This document shows, in pieces, positions 17,626 to 26,500 of a stretch of 64,000 nucleotides of DNA; position 1 is the stretch's first letter; each line of letters opens with the position of its first letter. The notes under the pieces are model-generated. The model was given only the letters and a program-made list of their open reading frames with translations, searched no databases and had not been told where the DNA came from. This DNA is from Flavobacteriales bacterium 34_180_T64. GTDB lineage: Bacteria > Bacteroidota > Bacteroidia > Flavobacteriales > Flavobacteriaceae. The stretch lies in the NCBI GenBank assembly GCA_002162765.1, contig MAAR01000013.1, forward strand, positions 1-64,000, read 5' to 3'. The position numbers and the translations under genes were made by a program.

Positions 17626-18471
17626 ATGAAATATTTTGAAACCATACACGAACGTAACTCTGCTAGAATTACTGCGTTAATCGTAATAATTTTGGTGTTA
17701 CTCATATTTGTGATGGGACCTAAATATATAGATCCTCCTTTAGAATACGGCGTGGCTGTTAATTTTGGAACAACGGATTTTGGTAGTGGTACAATTCAAC
17801 CAACGCAACCTATAAAAGCAGATCCAGTAAAAAACACTGAGGATTCAAAACCTGAGGAGGTCGAGCAAGTATCCGAAACAACCGATAGTAAGGCCGAAGA
17901 TGTGTTGACGAATGAGTCCGCGGAAACCATAGCGATTAGAAAACAAAAGGAAGCTGAGGCTAAAGCTGAGGCAGAAGCAGAACGTATAGAAAGAGAACGC
18001 ATCGAAGCGGAAGAGAAGAAGCGTCAAGAAGAAGCGGAAAAAAAGAAGGCACTCGATGACCTCATTGGTGGTGTTAGTAATTCTGAAGGTCCACCATCTG
18101 ATGGAGAAGGACCAGATAGTGAATCAGGTGATAAGGGTGATTTAGATGGGAATCCTTATGGACCTTACCAAGGACGACCAGGAACTGGAAATGGAGGTGC
18201 TGGTTATGGATTGAATGGTAGAGGCAAACCCAGTTTTACGATGCATGAAGGTTGTGAAAATGAATATGGTTTAATTGTCGTAGATATTGTTGTAGATCGA
18301 AGTGGTCAGGTGGTTGATGCAACTCCTGGTGCTAAAGGGAGTAATAATGCGACATCTTGCTTAAATGCAGTTGCCAAAAAAATAGCATTATCTTATAAAT
18401 GGCCTGCAGATACTAAGGCGCCGTCAAGACAATATGGTAAAGTAAGTATAAACTTCACACCTTCAAATTAA
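17626..18471 (+). CDS. TonB/TolA-like energy transducer
   Basis: The 281-residue product links the ExbB/ExbD motor to the outer membrane. It has an N-terminal membrane helix (about 16-32, TALIVIILVLLIFVMGP), a long acidic and then Glu/Lys/Arg-rich helical spacer (about 60-145), and a Gly-rich stretch (about 150-205, GEGPDSESGDKGDLDGNPYG). The C-terminal TonB/TolA-type domain (about 205-281) includes GLIVVDIVVDRSGQVVDATPG. The order exbB-exbD-tonB is the usual one. Which receptors it serves is unknown. Confidence 0.87.
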   Translation: MKYFETIHERNSARITALIVIILVLLIFVMGPKYIDPPLEYGVAVNFGTTDFGSGTIQPTQPIKADPVKNTEDSKPEEVEQVSETTDSKAEDVLTNESAETIAIRKQKEAEAKAEAEAERIERERIEAEEKKRQEEAEKKKALDDLIGGVSNSEGPPSDGEGPDSESGDKGDLDGNPYGPYQGRPGTGNGGAGYGLNGRGKPSFTMHEGCENEYGLIVVDIVVDRSGQVVDATPGAKGSNNATSCLNAVAKKIALSYKWPADTKAPSRQYGKVSINFTPSN

Positions 18472-18474
18472 AAA

Positions 18475-19692
18475 ATGAATTATCAGGATACTGTCAACTG
18501 GATGTTTCAGCAGTTACCAATGTATCAAAATCAAGGTGTATCTGCTTATAAAAAGGATTTAAGCAATACGGTGTTGCTTTCGAAATATTTAAATCATCCA
18601 GAAAACAATTTTCGGTGCATACATGTTGCTGGAACGAACGGCAAAGGCTCTACAAGTCATATGTTGGCTTCAATTCTTCAAGAGGCGGGTTATAAAGTAG
18701 GCTTATATACGTCTCCACACTTAAAAGATTATCGAGAACGCATAAAAATTAATGGGAAGGAAGTTGATCAGTCGTTTGTTGTTAATTTCATTGAAAAGCA
18801 CAAACCCTTTTTTGAGTCAAATTCCCTTTCTTTTTTTGAAATGACTGTCGGATTAGCATTCGATTATTTCTCAAAAGAAAAAGTAGATATTGCTATTGTT
18901 GAAGTTGGACTAGGAGGTCGATTAGATTCAACAAATATAATTACTCCTGAAGTTTCTGTTATTACAAATATAGGATTAGATCATACTCAGTTTTTAGGAA
19001 CTACTATCGAAGCCATTGCAATTGAAAAAGGAGGAATTATTAAGCCTGGTATATCAGTTGTAATTGGAGAGACGCAACCAGAAACAAAAGTTGTATTTGA
19101 AACTATTTCTAAACGAATGAATGCCACAATGTACTTTGCGGATCAAATAATTCAAAAAAAATATAAAAGTGATTTGATCGGATCCTATCAGCAAATTAAT
19201 ATAAAGACGGCAGTTCAAACAATTAAGGTTTTGGATCCCCAAAGATTTGAAGTAAAAGAACGACACATTGAATCGGGATTACAAAATGTAGTAAATAATA
19301 CAGGTCTTAAAGGGAGATGGCAAGTGCTTCATGAAAACCCTAAGATTATATGTGATACAGCTCATAACAAAGAGGGGCTTAAACATGTAGTAACACAATT
19401 GTTCAGTGAGAAACATGAAAATTTACACGTTGTTTTTGGAGTAGTAAATGATAAAAATTTAGCATCAATTATTCCTTTGTTGCCTAGGAATGCGAAGTAT
19501 TACTTTTGCAAACCAAATATTGAAAGAGGATTAAATGCAAATGCTTTAAAAGAGAAATTTGAATTATTTGGCCTCCATGGAGAAGCATTCGAGAGTGTAA
19601 ATGATGCCTTAGATAACGCTAAGGATAATGCACTTTCTAACGATTTAATATATATTGGAGGTAGTACATTTGTCGTTGCTGAAATAATTTAG
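18475..19692 (+). CDS. folC: Bifunctional folylpolyglutamate synthase / dihydrofolate synthase
   Basis: Adds glutamate to dihydropteroate and to reduced folates in the cytoplasm, using ATP. The 405-residue product has the Mur-ligase-type P-loop HVAGTNGKGSTSHM (about 50-63), followed by SPHLKDYRERIKING and the family stretch IVEVGLGGRLDSTNII. ITNIGLDHTQFLG and the late CDTAHNKEGL complete the pattern. It starts 3 bases after the TonB-like gene stop and is probably the last gene of that operon. Confidence 0.94.
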   Translation: MNYQDTVNWMFQQLPMYQNQGVSAYKKDLSNTVLLSKYLNHPENNFRCIHVAGTNGKGSTSHMLASILQEAGYKVGLYTSPHLKDYRERIKINGKEVDQSFVVNFIEKHKPFFESNSLSFFEMTVGLAFDYFSKEKVDIAIVEVGLGGRLDSTNIITPEVSVITNIGLDHTQFLGTTIEAIAIEKGGIIKPGISVVIGETQPETKVVFETISKRMNATMYFADQIIQKKYKSDLIGSYQQINIKTAVQTIKVLDPQRFEVKERHIESGLQNVVNNTGLKGRWQVLHENPKIICDTAHNKEGLKHVVTQLFSEKHENLHVVFGVVNDKNLASIIPLLPRNAKYYFCKPNIERGLNANALKEKFELFGLHGEAFESVNDALDNAKDNALSNDLIYIGGSTFVVAEII

Positions 19693-19711
19693 TTTTTTTT
19701 TCAAAAAACCT

Positions 19712-19741
19712 TTTGCCAATTAAAAATCTAGACTATATTTG
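19712..19741 (+). promoter_or_regulatory. Promoter of the tRNA-Val genes
   Basis: TTTG (-33) at 19712-19715 is spaced 18 bases from TATATTTG (-7, TAnnTTTG) at 19734-19741. Transcription would begin about 7-10 bases before the mature tRNA end at 19756. Confidence 0.7.
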
Positions 19742-19755
19742 CAGTCCGATAATTA

Positions 19756-19830
19756 GGGCAATTAGCTCAGTTGGTTCAGAGCACTTGGTTTACACCCAAG
19801 GGGTCAGGGGTTCGAATCCCTTATTGCCCA
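19756..19830 (+). tRNA. tRNA-Val (anticodon TAC)
   Basis: A 75-base cloverleaf: acceptor GGGCAAT pairs with ATTGCCC, discriminator A. The D arm is GCTCAGTTGGTTCAGAGC, and the anticodon stem CTTGG/CCAAG frames loop TTTACAC. The T arm is AGGGGTTCGAATCCCTT. CCA is not encoded. Confidence 0.95.
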
Positions 19831-19831
19831 C

Positions 19832-19862
19832 AAAAAGTTCATACATTTGTATGAGCTTTTTT
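19832..19862 (+). terminator. Hairpin between the two tRNA genes
   Basis: AAAAAGTTCATAC pairs with GTATGAGCTTTTT (one G-U) around ATTT and ends in a T-run. It looks like a terminator directly after the first tRNA. The second tRNA must be reached by read-through or by its own promoter, which I do not see. Confidence 0.65.
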
Positions 19863-19871
19863 AGTTTAATG

Positions 19872-19946
19872 GGGTCATTAACTCAGTTGGTTCAGAGTGT
19901 TACCTTGACAGGGTAGAAGTCACTGGTTCGAATCCAGTATGACCCA
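19872..19946 (+). tRNA. tRNA-Val (anticodon GAC)
   Basis: A 75-base cloverleaf: acceptor GGGTCAT/ATGACCC with discriminator A, and anticodon stem TTACC/GGTAG with loop TTGACAG. The T arm is ACTGGTTCGAATCCAGT. It pairs with the TAC tRNA upstream to read all valine codons. CCA is not encoded. Confidence 0.93.
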
Positions 19947-19958
19947 CGAATAAGCAAT

Positions 19959-19987
19959 AAACCTAAGTTTTACACTTAGGTTTTTGT
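19959..19987 (+). terminator. Rho-independent terminator after the tRNA genes
   Basis: AAACCTAAG / CTTAGGTTT form a 9-bp stem followed by a T-run, 12 bases after the second tRNA. Confidence 0.8.
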
Positions 19988-20068
19988 TTTAAGAGCAATG
20001 AAATTTATTGCGGTTTGCAATTGAGACAAAAAACTAAACAGGTGCATGGCACATTAAAGGTTTATTGT

Positions 20069-20120
20069 TTTCAGATCGTGCGATATCTGGATCAATCTCA
20101 TTAATCCAGAATGACCCACA
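20069..20120 (+). repeat. tRNA-tail-like degenerate repeat, copy A
   Basis: The 52-base sequence contains the near-palindrome CAGATCGTGCGATATCTG. It ends TTAATCCAGAATGACCCA, close to the tRNA-Val tail TCGAATCCAGTATGACCCA upstream. A strong terminator follows. It matches copy B at about 40 of 52 positions. A decayed tRNA duplicate or a tRNA-associated integration scar are both possible. Confidence 0.5.
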
Positions 20121-20128
20121 TCAATTAG

Positions 20129-20158
20129 AATCCTGATAATGTTATTATTAGGATTTTT
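20129..20158 (+). terminator. Rho-independent terminator after copy A
   Basis: AATCCTGATAAT pairs with ATTATTAGGATT (one G-U) around GTT, followed by TTT. It sits nine bases after the tRNA-like tail, mirroring the layout after the real tRNA-Val. Confidence 0.7.
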
Positions 20159-20235
20159 AGTTTCATCAAAAGAGGAGTCTTACTTCTTATTTTGAGAAAA
20201 TAAAATGGATAACTGTGAAAACAGCTTGGATTCTA

Positions 20236-20287
20236 TTTCAGATCGGACGATATCTAGATTAATTAAATGAGTCCCGGATAACCCACA
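20236..20287 (+). repeat. tRNA-tail-like degenerate repeat, copy B
   Basis: Second copy of the 52-base element, with 24 of the first 28 bases identical to copy A (TTTCAGATCGgaCGATATCTaGATtAAT). It ends GAGTCCCGGATAACCCACA, again tRNA-like. The murF gene on the other strand ends 24 bases later. Confidence 0.5.
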
Positions 20288-20310
20288 AGTAAACCCAGAA
20301 TTAAATAGTT

Positions 20311-21588
20311 TTATTTTATAAAATTTAATGTGCGTTCTAGAGCCATACCTCGAGAACCTTTTATGAGAATCGTGTGGTTTTTTATCGGATGCTTTAAAAG
20401 CTGTTCTTTTAAAGCATCAAAAGAAGAACAACGAACTCCATTCGAGTTTGTTTTGGCAAAATGCTCGCCTACCAAATAAACAGTTTGAAGATTGATGCTA
20501 TTTGCAAAATCGGCAATGAATTGATGTTCTTTTTTAGAGTCTGTTCCTAATTCGAACATATCACCTAAAATTGCAATCTTATTAGAGCTATCTAAATCTT
20601 TCAAATTGTTTAGAGCAGCTTTCATACTTGTTGGATTGGCATTATAAGCGTCAAGAATTATGGTGTTAGTGCCCTTGTTTATTATTTGTGATCTGTTATT
20701 ACTTGGAATATAATTTTCAATTGCCTTTTTAATATTTAAATCACTGACATTGAAGTAGGAGCCAACGGCGATTGCAATAGCAATGTTATTAAAATTATAT
20801 GAGCCTGTGAGTTGGCTGTTAATTGAAATATTGTTAAACCTAACAGATACATTAGGTTGTGCTCCTAAAAATTCGACTCGAGTATTTGCTTCAACACTAG
20901 AACCAAATGAGTAAGTTGATTCATAGCTGTCAAGTTGTTCAACTTGTATAGAATCATCAGAATTAACGAAAATTAATTTGTCATGCCGTTTTAAATGATC
21001 ATAAAGTTCGGATTTTGCATTAATAACACCTTCAATACTTCCAAAGCCTTCTAAATGGGCTTTACCAAAATTGGTTATCAATCCATAATGAGGCAAGGCA
21101 ATAGTTGATAAAAATGCAATTTCTCCTGGATGATTGGCTCCCATTTCAACAATACCTATCTCTGTATTGGCGTCCATTTGTAAAAGCGTTAAAGGAACAC
21201 CAATATGGTTGTTAAGATTACCTAAAGTTGCACTTGTAGTAAAAGAGGTAGACAAAACCGAATTTATAAGCTCTTTGGTGGTGGTTTTTCCGTTACTCCC
21301 AGTTAATGCAATAATTGGAATATTCAATTGTGTTCTATGGTAAGTGGCTAAATTTTGAAGTGTTTCTAAAACATTATCAACCAATATGGTTTTGTTGTCA
21401 ATGCTGTATTTCTTTTCATCAATAACACAATATTTTGCGCCTTCTTCGAGAGCTTTTGAAGCAAATGTATTACCGTTAAAATTCTCGCCTTTCAGAGCAA
21501 AAAACAATGAATTGGTTTCAATAGCCCTTGTGTCAGTCGATACAAGCTTACATTCTAAGAATAGTTGATATATATCTTTAATAGTCAT
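20311..21588 (-). CDS. murF: UDP-N-acetylmuramoyl-tripeptide--D-alanyl-D-alanine ligase
   Basis: The last cytoplasmic Mur ligase: adds D-Ala-D-Ala to UDP-MurNAc-tripeptide with ATP. The 425-residue product has the P-loop ALTGSNGKTTTKELI (GSNGKTTT at 97-104), the family motif GIVEMGANHPGEI, NFGKAHLEGFGS, and the C-terminal-domain start ILDAYNANPTSMKAAL. Its length is normal for the shorter Bacteroidota form. It lies 70 bases downstream of gldJ on the same strand but is separated by a strong hairpin, so co-transcription would be partial. Confidence 0.95.
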   Translation of the reverse strand: MTIKDIYQLFLECKLVSTDTRAIETNSLFFALKGENFNGNTFASKALEEGAKYCVIDEKKYSIDNKTILVDNVLETLQNLATYHRTQLNIPIIALTGSNGKTTTKELINSVLSTSFTTSATLGNLNNHIGVPLTLLQMDANTEIGIVEMGANHPGEIAFLSTIALPHYGLITNFGKAHLEGFGSIEGVINAKSELYDHLKRHDKLIFVNSDDSIQVEQLDSYESTYSFGSSVEANTRVEFLGAQPNVSVRFNNISINSQLTGSYNFNNIAIAIAVGSYFNVSDLNIKKAIENYIPSNNRSQIINKGTNTIILDAYNANPTSMKAALNNLKDLDSSNKIAILGDMFELGTDSKKEHQFIADFANSINLQTVYLVGEHFAKTNSNGVRCSSFDALKEQLLKHPIKNHTILIKGSRGMALERTLNFIK

Positions 21589-21603
21589 TAAATAAATGTA
21601 AAT

Positions 21604-21639
21604 AAAAAAGTCCTAACCACTAAAGGCTAGGACTTTTTT
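21604..21639 (-). terminator. Terminator after gldJ
   Basis: A 12-bp perfect stem AAAAAAGTCCTA / TAGGACTTTTTT with a 12-base loop lies between gldJ and murF. Because both flanks are A/T runs it works in either direction. Confidence 0.82.
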
Positions 21640-21658
21640 TATGTCTTAAAACTATAAT

Positions 21659-23338
21659 TTAATTTCTCTTTTTATTTCCTCCTTGAGATTTAGAGCCAAC
21701 TCTAGACATTGCACATCTAAATCCAATGTAGTCTGTTGCCATATCTTGTGGGAAATATCTTCTTTGAGCCGGGTCAATCCAGAATGCTCTGTCTTTCCAT
21801 GATCCTCCTTTGTAAACTCTTACTTCATCATTAATTAAAGAGGTTCTTTCATTCGAAGTATCATATTCTTTAATTACTAAACCTGTAGAATCGTTTTCAA
21901 TGTTGTGTTTAGGGGAATTGTACATTTTACCAGTAGTAGAGGCTTTTCCAGAACCATCTTCGTCAAAGTTGTTGCTATATTGTCTTGAAGAACGTTTATC
22001 TCCATCTCTATAGTTTCTATTGTCACTAATATCGAAGTTAGTTCTTAAATACGTTTCATTTTCATCAACTGGAATTTTCAAAACTTCTCCAGGTAAATTC
22101 CTAGCAATAATCTTACCGTTAGATAAAGTGTCATATACAATTTCGTCTGTTGTAACAATTTTTACTGTACCATCTTCATTAATTGCATTCTTAGTATATA
22201 CATTACCACGATAGTAGTTGAAATCATTAAACTCATCATCAACAATAGGTCTGTAAACATCAGCAACCCATTCCGCTACATTGCCAGCCATATCGTATAA
22301 ACCATAATCATTTGGTTCATAAGACATCACTTGAGCAGTAATATCTGCGCCATCATCTGACCATCCAGCAATTCCACCGTAATCACCTTTACTTTGCTTA
22401 AAGTTAGCCATTTGATCACCTCTAGTTTTTCTTTTACCAGATCTTGTGTATTGACCGTCCCAAGGATATTTTTTACGCCCTCTGTAAACATTATAACTTC
22501 TTAAGTCACTCATTCCAAGAGCAGCATATTCCCATTCTACTTCAGATGGGAGACGGTATTTTAATTGAATAGCTCCAGTTTCTCTTGATGCATATACATT
22601 TATTTCGTTACCATCAATATCTGTTTGAGCTTTGCGTTTTCCTCCTGTTAATACTTCTTCATTTCCACCAAAAGATTGAGAAGGTGCATTAATATAAGTA
22701 TCGATATTAAAATTACTATCAGCAGAAGCATCTGTAAGATGAGAGTCGCGTTTTAAATAACCTTCTTGTTGTAAGCCCATTTCAGCTACACGGTCAGATC
22801 TCCAATTGGCAAATTCAACCGCTTGAATCCAACTAACACCAACAACTGGGTATTCTGCATAACCTGGATGACGTAAATAGTTTTCTGTCATCATTTCGGC
22901 ATAACCTAAACGATTTCTCCAAACTAAAGTATCAGGCAGTGCCCCTTCATAAATTAATTTAAAATTTGGGTCTTCTGGTGGATAAATTCTCTTTATCCAG
23001 TCCAAATACTCCAAATACATCATATTGGTTACCTCAGTTTCATCCATATAAAAGGATTGAACATGCTGTTGATTTGGGGAATTATTCCAATCATGCATGA
23101 CATCATCTTGTACTTTTCCCATTGTAAAAGTACCACCTTCAATAAATACTAAACCAGGCGCCGTTTCTTGTTCTTTAAACTGGGTATTGTATTGGAAACC
23201 ACCTTGTTTGTCATTAATATTCCATCCAGTTGCTCTAGAATTGTTCTTCGAAGACGAAGATCTTTTACAACTAAAAAGTGCTAAAGATAGCATTAGGGCT
23301 AGCAAAATCCTTAGATTCAAAACATTTTTCATATTCAT
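21659..23338 (-). CDS. gldJ: Gliding motility lipoprotein GldJ
   Basis: An outer-membrane-associated lipoprotein needed for gliding and for stability of the GldK/L/M/N type IX secretion motor in Flavobacterium. The 559-residue product has a lipoprotein signal (LALMLSLALFSC, lipobox Cys at about 24). It has a formylglycine-generating-enzyme/SUMF1-type fold: GLVFIEGGTFTMGKV, ETEVTNMMYLEYLDW, YRLPSEVEWEYAALG, YDMAGNVAEWVADVY and IGFRCAMS. An acidic insertion (about 390-500) is typical of GldJ. MNMKN allows ATG 23338 or 23332. It is divergent from porU, the conserved arrangement in Flavobacteriaceae. Confidence 0.92.
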   Translation of the reverse strand: MNMKNVLNLRILLALMLSLALFSCKRSSSSKNNSRATGWNINDKQGGFQYNTQFKEQETAPGLVFIEGGTFTMGKVQDDVMHDWNNSPNQQHVQSFYMDETEVTNMMYLEYLDWIKRIYPPEDPNFKLIYEGALPDTLVWRNRLGYAEMMTENYLRHPGYAEYPVVGVSWIQAVEFANWRSDRVAEMGLQQEGYLKRDSHLTDASADSNFNIDTYINAPSQSFGGNEEVLTGGKRKAQTDIDGNEINVYASRETGAIQLKYRLPSEVEWEYAALGMSDLRSYNVYRGRKKYPWDGQYTRSGKRKTRGDQMANFKQSKGDYGGIAGWSDDGADITAQVMSYEPNDYGLYDMAGNVAEWVADVYRPIVDDEFNDFNYYRGNVYTKNAINEDGTVKIVTTDEIVYDTLSNGKIIARNLPGEVLKIPVDENETYLRTNFDISDNRNYRDGDKRSSRQYSNNFDEDGSGKASTTGKMYNSPKHNIENDSTGLVIKEYDTSNERTSLINDEVRVYKGGSWKDRAFWIDPAQRRYFPQDMATDYIGFRCAMSRVGSKSQGGNKKRN

Positions 23339-23508
23339 ACTTTTTAAGTAAGCTAATTAAATTTTAGACACGCAATATAGTAATTATAGAGAAAACAACA
23401 ACGTTTTTCGTAAATAAGATTGAAAAAAATCTGCATTTCATCCTATTTTTTATACATGATAACGGATATTTTTTCGGTTTATCGGTGTATTTTGTTTGTC
23501 AATAACGG

Positions 23509-23538
23509 TTGAAAAAATCATTTATTGTTGTAATTTTG
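23509..23538 (+). promoter_or_regulatory. Promoter of porU-porV
   Basis: TTG at 23509-23511 and TAATTTTG at 23531-23538 (TAnnTTTG) are separated by 19 bases. This lies in the gldJ-porU divergent region and gives a leader of about 45 bases. Confidence 0.68.
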
Positions 23539-23591
23539 AATAAAAAAAATAGCCCTGATAATAAGAAGGGGTTAATGGCGTTAATTGTACT

Positions 23592-26500
23592 ATGAAAAAA
23601 CAACTATTCATTCTTTTTGTTTTGATATCTTCTTTCGGGTTTTCACAGCAAAAAACTTTTGAAATAATTTGGAATGGAAGCGAAATTCTTGAAACGGACG
23701 TTTCGAAAATTGAAGTACCTTCTTTTGACCGGAAACATTTTAATTATAGTCAAGAATCTGGATTAACATATTTTGCACAATGGGATTTAATTAGTCCTAT
23801 TAATGAAGCGTCTGTTGTGTTGTCAAATATAAGTTATACTCCAATAACTAAATTCGAATTAAAAGATATTGATCCTAATTCTTTACCTAAGTCAGCAAGG
23901 GTATTGCTTAGTAATTCTAACGCTAGGGATAAAATGTATGCTGTATTGGAAGTAACTCCAATTATAAACGATAAGGGAATAATTAAAAAAATTACTTCAT
24001 TTACTGTAAATTATAATAATCAAGCTAATAGAAATATAGCACCGTTTTCAACCGATGCAGTTGTAAATTCAGTTTTAAGTTCTGGAAGCTGGTATCGATT
24101 TTACGTTGAAAATACAGGTGTTTTTAGATTAACAAGAAATTTTTTGAATGACTTGGGTGTCAATACAAGTAGTGTTGATCCAAGAAATATTAAAATATAC
24201 GGTAATGGAGGTGCAATGTTACCCTTAGAGAACTCCGTAGATTACCCAATTGACTTAACGGAAAATGCTGTTAGATTCATAGGAGAGGAAGATGGGATCT
24301 TTAATTCAAACGATTATATATTGTTTTATGCCGAAGGCCCCTATGGTTATAATGAAGAAAGCAATACAAATATTAATGCATTTACAGAGAAATCATATTA
24401 TTATGTAAATATAAGTAATGGAAACGGTAAACGAATCCAAAGTATGTTAGAACCAGATAGTGCTCCTGACCTTATTATTGATACATTTCAAGATTATCAA
24501 TTTTATGAAGTAGATGAGTTCAATTTAGCTAAACTTGGAAGACGTTGGTTTGGCGATAGATTTAGTATTGAAAATGTAAAAGAATTTGAATTTGAATTTC
24601 CAAATTTAGTGGTTACAGAACCGGTAGAATTTAAGATTTATACTGCGGCTATTTCCGATAGTGCAACTTCAATGAAAGTTACAGTAAACGGAAATGTTAT
24701 TGATGTTAATGGTTCGAATACAGGTGATGATTTTAATTTTCAAATTGTAGATAGTCCTACATTAGCAAGTGGTAAAAGTTATAATGGTGATGTCACATTA
24801 TCGTCATCAACAGTTACAGTGAATCTAAATTATGATAATAATGGTAATCCATCATCTAGAGCATATTTAGACTATATCTCTTTCGAAGCTACTCGTACTT
24901 TGAGTTACGAAGGAGATCAACTATTATTTAAAAATCATGAAGTTACTAATACGCCAGGGGTTGTTCAATATAATTTATCTAATGCGTCTCTAGTAAATGA
25001 AATTTGGGATATTACTGATAAATATAATGTGACAGGTCTGTTCAATTCAGAACAGGCTTCCAATTTTAGTTTTAAGGCGGCATCAGGATCATTGAAGTAT
25101 TATATTACGGTACCATCTTCAGGTTACTATTCACCTTCAAGAGAAAGTAATACCTCAGTGACTAATCAAGATATTAAAGGGACCATCTTTCGAAATTCTC
25201 AAGGTGATTTTCAAGATATTGATTATTTAATTATCAGTCCTAATAATTTTGCAGCACAGGCTGAACGTTTAGCTCAAATAAATCGAAATCAATATAATCT
25301 TAATGTAAAAGTTATAACTCTAGATGAGATTTATACTGAATTCAGCTCAGGTAATCAGGATATTGGGGCAATTCGTAATTTGGTAAGGTATGTATATACT
25401 AATGCAAGTACTCCTGATAGTAGATTGAAATACCTCTGTTTATTTGGTGATGGATCATTTGATTATAAGAATCGAATTGCCAATAACACCAATAATGTAC
25501 CTACCTGGCATTCTGTTGATAGTTTTAGTTTAACAAGTTCTTTTGTGTCTGATGATTTTTATGGAATGATGGATGATAACGAAGGAGATATGACTACTAA
25601 TAATAAGCTTGATATTGCTATTGGAAGAATCCTTGCTGAAACGCCTCAACGTGCAAAAGAAATGGTTGATAAAATAGATACTTATTATCAGAGCGATTCT
25701 TATGGAAGTTGGCGTAATAATTATGTAGTGATTTCTGATGATGTTGATCGGGTTTGGGAGAAAATATTGCAAGAAACAACAGATGAAATTGGGAACCTAG
25801 TAACAGAGAATAAGCCATTTATTAATACCATTAAAATTCATTCTGATTCATTTCAACAAGAAGCATCAGCAAGTGGTGAGCGTTATCCTGATGTGAATAA
25901 AGCAATCAAAGATGCAATTGAAGTGGGTGCTTTGGTTGTGAATTATTTCGGTCATGGCGGTGAAGATGGTCTTGCTAGAGAACGTATTTTCGATAAGGTC
26001 GACTCTCAAACCATTAGAAATATATGTAAGTTCAATTGCTTTGTTACAGTAACCTGTGAATATACTAAGTTTGATGATCCTACAAGACCAACGGCTGGAG
26101 AATATACGTATTGGAATAAGGAAGGTGGTGCCATTAGTTTGATTACTACCACGAGACAGATTTTTGTTAGTGTTGGTGTGTCTCTTAATTTAATTTTAGA
26201 AGAGCATTTGTTTGCCTTTGGTTCAAATGAGTACCCATCAATGGGTGAAGCATTGAGGCTAACTAAAAATGATGCCATATTTTCTGGTAACCTTCAAAGA
26301 AGGTTAGTGTTTTTTATAGGTGATCCTGCTATGAAATTGGCTTTTCCAAGACCTGATATTCGATTAACTAAAATTAATGATGTGCCAATAGGAGCTGGAA
26401 CAGATACTCTTGAGGCTTTAGATAGGACAAAACTATCGGGTGAAGTTGTTGATGAATTTGGTAATTTATTATCCAATTATAATGGGATTTTAACAGCAAC

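Noticed and set aside
19713..19916. Open frame of 67 codons over the tRNA genes
   Set aside because: It is made of tRNA sequence and its flanks.
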